NCBI GenBank assembly: GCA_902520385.1 | Contig: CABYOB010000009.1 | Location: 1-26,473, forward strand | DNA length: 26,473 bases | Source: an uncultured Bacteroidota bacterium | Lineage (GTDB): Bacteria; Bacteroidota; Bacteroidia; Flavobacteriales; TMED113 | Direction: 5' to 3' | Part shown: positions 23,365 to 26,473 of the stretch, piece by piece | Layout: each line of letters begins with the position of its first letter | How positions within the stretch are numbered: the stretch's first letter is position 1 | Translations under genes and position numbers: made by a program | The notes under the pieces: generated by a model | Seen by the model: only the letters and a program-made list of their open reading frames with translations | What the model was told of the DNA's origin: nothing | The model's database searches: none

Positions 23365-26300
23365 ATGAAAAAACAATTATCAAGTTTGAAAATAATGTTA
23401 GTTACATTATTTTCAGTTACAATATTAAATGCTCAAAATTTTGATTTTACAGTTACAGATGCTAATATGACCATTCAAGTTGCGTCTAGTGTTTGCCCTG
23501 ATTGCTCTGATGGAGATCTATTAGGTGTGTTTTTCACTAATGATGCGGGTGAGCTACAATGCGCTGGATATCAAATATGGGGAGATCCTATATATGTATT
23601 TGCGGATGGATCACCAGCAACAGCAGAAGATGAGGGTACTGTAAATATTGGGGGTAACTTTAGTAACGGTCAATTGGCAGTTGCAGCATTTGCTAGTGAG
23701 TCTGGATTAGATAATGGATTTGCAGCAGGCGAAGAAATTTCTTGGTATTTACAAACTTCTACGGGAGCTGAATGTGTTACAGCAACCATGAATTCGGCAG
23801 CTCCGTTTTCTGATACATTTGTGGCTAATGGTTTTGGTCAAGTTCTTGATATTTCTGTAGGTTGTTCTGAAGCGGTTCCTTGTACAGAACCCGTTGTGTC
23901 TGGAGCTTTTGTTTTGAGCGCTTGCTCTGATTCTACAGCACTCAACTACTCAGGTGATTGTTCTGCATATACTATTATTCAAGAGGATTGTGAATACCCT
24001 TGTGCTTGTGAGGATGCATTTAATTTCGGCGATGAAGGTGATTGTTTGGTGCTTTCTGGTGGATGCTCTGATCCATCTGCAGATAATTATTCTGGAGATG
24101 CTTGTGCGTCAGCTACATTTTTTGCTGAAGATTGTCAATATGCACCAGTAGATGTTGCTATTGGCCCTTTTGATTTTACAGTTACAGATGCAAATATGAC
24201 TATTCAGGTTGCGGGTGATGTTGTAACTTTTAACGGTACTACGCCACCACCATTAGGTTCTTTATTAGGAGCTTTTTTCACTAATGATGATGGGGATTTG
24301 CAATGTGCAGGTTATGGAGTTTGGGCCCAAGATGATAATCCTGAAACAACTGATGTTGATGAAAGTTTATCACAGCCTGATCAGCTTGCTATCGCAGTTA
24401 TGGCATCTGAGTCTGGATTAGATAATGGATTTGCTTCAGGTGAGGCTTTTACTTGGGTGTTAAGTGTTAACGGAGAATCTTACATAGCAGATTCTTTTGT
24501 AATGAATACGGCCCCACCATTTACGGACACTTTCCTTGCTAATGGTTTTGGTCAAATATTATCAGCTTCTTTTTCTGGAGATGTTGCGATAGATTGTGCG
24601 GGTGTTGTAAATGGAGATTCTACAGAGGATGCTTGTGGTGTTTGTGATAACGACTCTACAAACGATAATACTACATGTTTAGATTGTGCGGGTGTTGTAA
24701 ATGGAGATTCTACAGAGGATGCTTGTGGTGTTTGTGATAACGACTCTACAAACGATAATACTACATGTTTAGATTGTGCAGGTATTGTAAATGGAGACGC
24801 AGTTTTAGATAACTGTGGTGCTTGCGATAATGATACTTCTAATGACTGTCAGGCAGATTGTAATGGTGTGTTTGGTGGAGACGCAGTTTTAGATAACTGT
24901 GGTACCTGTGACGCTGATGCTTCAAATGACTGTGTGCAAGATTGTGCAGGTGTTTGGGGGGGAACTTCTTGGTTAAGTGATTGTGGTTGCGTGTCTGCTG
25001 ATAATTCAGGAGATGACTGTGATGACTGTGCTGGAGTACCTAATGGAACCTCTTGGTTAAGTGATTGTGGTTGTGTGTCTGCTGATAATTCAGGAGATGA
25101 TTGTGATGACTGTGCTGGAGTACCTAATGGTGATGCGGTTGTAGATCAGTGTGGCACTTGTGATACTGATGTTTCAAATGACTGTGTACAAGATTGTGCA
25201 GGTGCTTGGGGGGGTGATGCAGTTGTAGATCAGTGTGGTACTTGTGATGCTGACGCTTCCAATGACTGTGTACAAGATTGTGCAGGTGTTTGGGGAGGAG
25301 ATTCTTATATAAGCGATTGTGGTTGTGTATCTGCTGATAATTCAGGTGATGATTGTGATGATGATTGTGGTGTTCCAAACGGAGATAATACAAGTTGTGC
25401 TGATGATTGTGGTGTTCCAAATGGTGATAACTCTTCTTGTACAGGATGTACAAATCCACTAGCCACTAACTATAATGGAGCGACTATTGAGGATGGGTCT
25501 TGTGAATTTGAAGGTAATTTAGTACAGATAGATTTCACATGGGACGCTTATGTTAATGAAAATGAATTTACAGTTAATAGTGTTACTGGGTCGTCTGAAG
25601 TACTTTCCGGTAATGCAACAGAAACAACGTTCCAAGTTACATTGGATCCAGGAATCTATGTAGTAAACATCTCAGATGATTTTGGGGATGGTGTTATAAA
25701 TGGAAACCTAGAGGTTACAGAAATTATCAATGGTGTGGGTCAGGATGTAGAGTTATATCCTTCTTCTTCATTTGCTGGGACGTGGTCTGAAACATCAATT
25801 TATTTTGCAGTAGGAGGAGCAGTAATTGTACCAGGGTGTATGGATAATGATGCATTAAATTACAATTCAAATGCGAATATTGATTATATGCAAGAATGTG
25901 ATTACCCTTCTGAGCCAGGGCCAGATTGGGAAGTAATAGCAACAGATCCATCAAGTTCTCATATTATAGGTCTTATGCCAGGATCTAGTTTTGAAGTTGA
26001 TGGTGTTGATTTAACAACAGGTTCTTATATTGGGGTATTTTATACAGATGATAATGGAGAATGGGCTTGTGGTGGTTTTACAGAGTGGGAAGGACCAGGA
26101 GCTGTAGGTGTAATTGCAGCACAAATGAATGACCCATATACTACAGAAAAAGATGGTTTTGATGTGGGGGAAACATTGCATTTTAGAGTTTGGTCACAAG
26201 ATTTTGGTTGTGAATATAGCGATGCGGTAAACCCATCTTATGAAGAAATAGATTTTTTCTTTACATCCTCTGATGGAACATTTATTAACAATGGTATTTC

Positions 26301-26473
26301 GGGTCTAACAGGGTTTGATGTTTCTAATATGGTAATCTCAACTACTACATCTAATTATAATGGAGAGGGAATTTCATGTAATGGAGCGACGGATGGATCT
26401 ATTGATGTATTAGTAACAGGGGGAACAACACCGTATACATATTCTTGGTCAAATGGTGCTAACACTGAGGATC
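23365..26473 (+). CDS. Giant secreted Cys/Asp-rich repeat protein (5' part)
   Basis: Open from ATG 23365 to the window end (1036 codons, no stop), so it is incomplete. The signal peptide (1-23, ending TILNA) is followed by a β domain beginning FDFTVTDANMTIQVA (26 to about 175). A second copy starts at residue 269, and a diverged third lies at about 845-985. Two GCSDPxAxNY-type cysteine modules follow the first copy. Residues 410 to about 692 hold about eleven Cys/Asp-rich modules of 28-30 residues, of the form DCAGVxNGDxxxDxCGxCDxDxSND. Then come GCTNPLATNYNGATIEDGSC, a β region and GCMDNDALNYN. The last visible part (CNGATDGSIDVLVTGG, PYTYSWSNG) is the start of a SprB-type repeat. It is probably a T9SS-exported adhesin or surface-fibre protein; the C-terminal signal lies outside the window. 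Confidence 0.85.
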   Translation, partial: MKKQLSSLKIMLVTLFSVTILNAQNFDFTVTDANMTIQVASSVCPDCSDGDLLGVFFTNDAGELQCAGYQIWGDPIYVFADGSPATAEDEGTVNIGGNFSNGQLAVAAFASESGLDNGFAAGEEISWYLQTSTGAECVTATMNSAAPFSDTFVANGFGQVLDISVGCSEAVPCTEPVVSGAFVLSACSDSTALNYSGDCSAYTIIQEDCEYPCACEDAFNFGDEGDCLVLSGGCSDPSADNYSGDACASATFFAEDCQYAPVDVAIGPFDFTVTDANMTIQVAGDVVTFNGTTPPPLGSLLGAFFTNDDGDLQCAGYGVWAQDDNPETTDVDESLSQPDQLAIAVMASESGLDNGFASGEAFTWVLSVNGESYIADSFVMNTAPPFTDTFLANGFGQILSASFSGDVAIDCAGVVNGDSTEDACGVCDNDSTNDNTTCLDCAGVVNGDSTEDACGVCDNDSTNDNTTCLDCAGIVNGDAVLDNCGACDNDTSNDCQADCNGVFGGDAVLDNCGTCDADASNDCVQDCAGVWGGTSWLSDCGCVSADNSGDDCDDCAGVPNGTSWLSDCGCVSADNSGDDCDDCAGVPNGDAVVDQCGTCDTDVSNDCVQDCAGAWGGDAVVDQCGTCDADASNDCVQDCAGVWGGDSYISDCGCVSADNSGDDCDDDCGVPNGDNTSCADDCGVPNGDNSSCTGCTNPLATNYNGATIEDGSCEFEGNLVQIDFTWDAYVNENEFTVNSVTGSSEVLSGNATETTFQVTLDPGIYVVNISDDFGDGVINGNLEVTEIINGVGQDVELYPSSSFAGTWSETSIYFAVGGAVIVPGCMDNDALNYNSNANIDYMQECDYPSEPGPDWEVIATDPSSSHIIGLMPGSSFEVDGVDLTTGSYIGVFYTDDNGEWACGGFTEWEGPGAVGVIAAQMNDPYTTEKDGFDVGETLHFRVWSQDFGCEYSDAVNPSYEEIDFFFTSSDGTFINNGISGLTGFDVSNMVISTTTSNYNGEGISCNGATDGSIDVLVTGGTTPYTYSWSNGANTED
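24591..24770 (+). repeat. Perfect 90-bp tandem duplication
   Basis: 24591-24680 and 24681-24770 are identical over all 90 bases, encoding two identical 30-residue Cys/Asp modules. A third, diverged module follows at once. Identity at synonymous sites as well points to a very recent duplication or to gene conversion. Confidence 0.92.
24961..25128 (+). repeat. 84-bp tandem repeat, two copies
   Basis: 24961-25044 and 25045-25128 are identical at 81 of 84 bases. The three differences are all third-position and synonymous (Thr, Cys and Asp codons), so the two 28-residue modules have the same protein sequence, NGTSWLSDCGCVSADN and its flanks, apart from where the unit is cut. Confidence 0.9.

Noticed and set aside
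25124..25459. Minus-strand open frame rich in His/Leu opposite the Cys/Asp array
   Set aside because: It is the complement of the repeated modules; its His-rich sequence follows from reading Asp/Cys codons backwards and has no start context or family.
1..26473. GC-skew switch along the window as origin evidence
   Set aside because: Hand counts of scattered lines differ between genes but are confounded by coding direction and protein composition; a full computed skew is needed, so no claim is made.

Overview
The window looks like chromosome from a low-GC member of Bacteroidota, most likely a flavobacterium-like lineage. The evidence is gene content and promoter style: a PorZ-like component of the type IX secretion system (T9SS), several proteins with T9SS C-terminal sorting domains, the Bacteroidota families DUF4837 and DUF4175, a TonB-dependent receptor, and TAnnTTTG-type -7 promoter elements. 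No genus can be named from the sequence alone.

Layout. Positions 1-2547 (+): the 3' end of gatA, a LysM lytic transglycosylase (MltD type) and a DUF4837 lipoprotein, each overlapping the previous gene by 8 bases. Positions 2537-8132 (-): a tightly overlapping porZ-recO-TonB-dependent receptor operon, convergent with the first block. Positions 8195-8268: tRNA-Arg(UCG). Positions 8255-11573: a small accessory island bounded by a 35-bp direct repeat of the tRNA 3' end (33/35 identical). It holds a secreted esterase and four small envelope genes, each of the four preceded by the same 40-bp leader; no integrase is present. Positions 11601-12027 (-): a YbjQ-family gene and a 36-residue membrane peptide. 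Position 12077 on (+): a 1102-residue lamin-tail/CotH/T9SS protein, driven divergently from ybjQ by a palindromic pair of promoters. Positions 15429-21015 (-): DUF4175-ybeY-mnmG operon. Positions 21139-23011 (+): gltX-folB. Positions 23060-23130: tRNA-Cys. Positions 23365 to the window end (+): a giant secreted protein with an array of about eleven Cys/Asp-rich modules and the start of a SprB-type repeat; it runs off the window.

Themes. Housekeeping functions (tRNA charging, amidation and modification, ribosome maturation, recombination, folate, cell-wall turnover) alternate with cell-surface genes. PorZ belongs to the T9SS attachment complex, and three other genes here (esterase, CotH protein, giant repeat protein) look like T9SS cargo. 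Two intergenic signals suggest the region may lie near the replication origin: a parS-like 16-mer beside the mnmG 3' end (15412-15427) and a cluster of DnaA-box-like 9-mers after tRNA-Cys (23151-23264). The most unusual structure is the leader-linked gene array inside the tRNA-Arg island. All calls are from reading the sequence; no database search was run.
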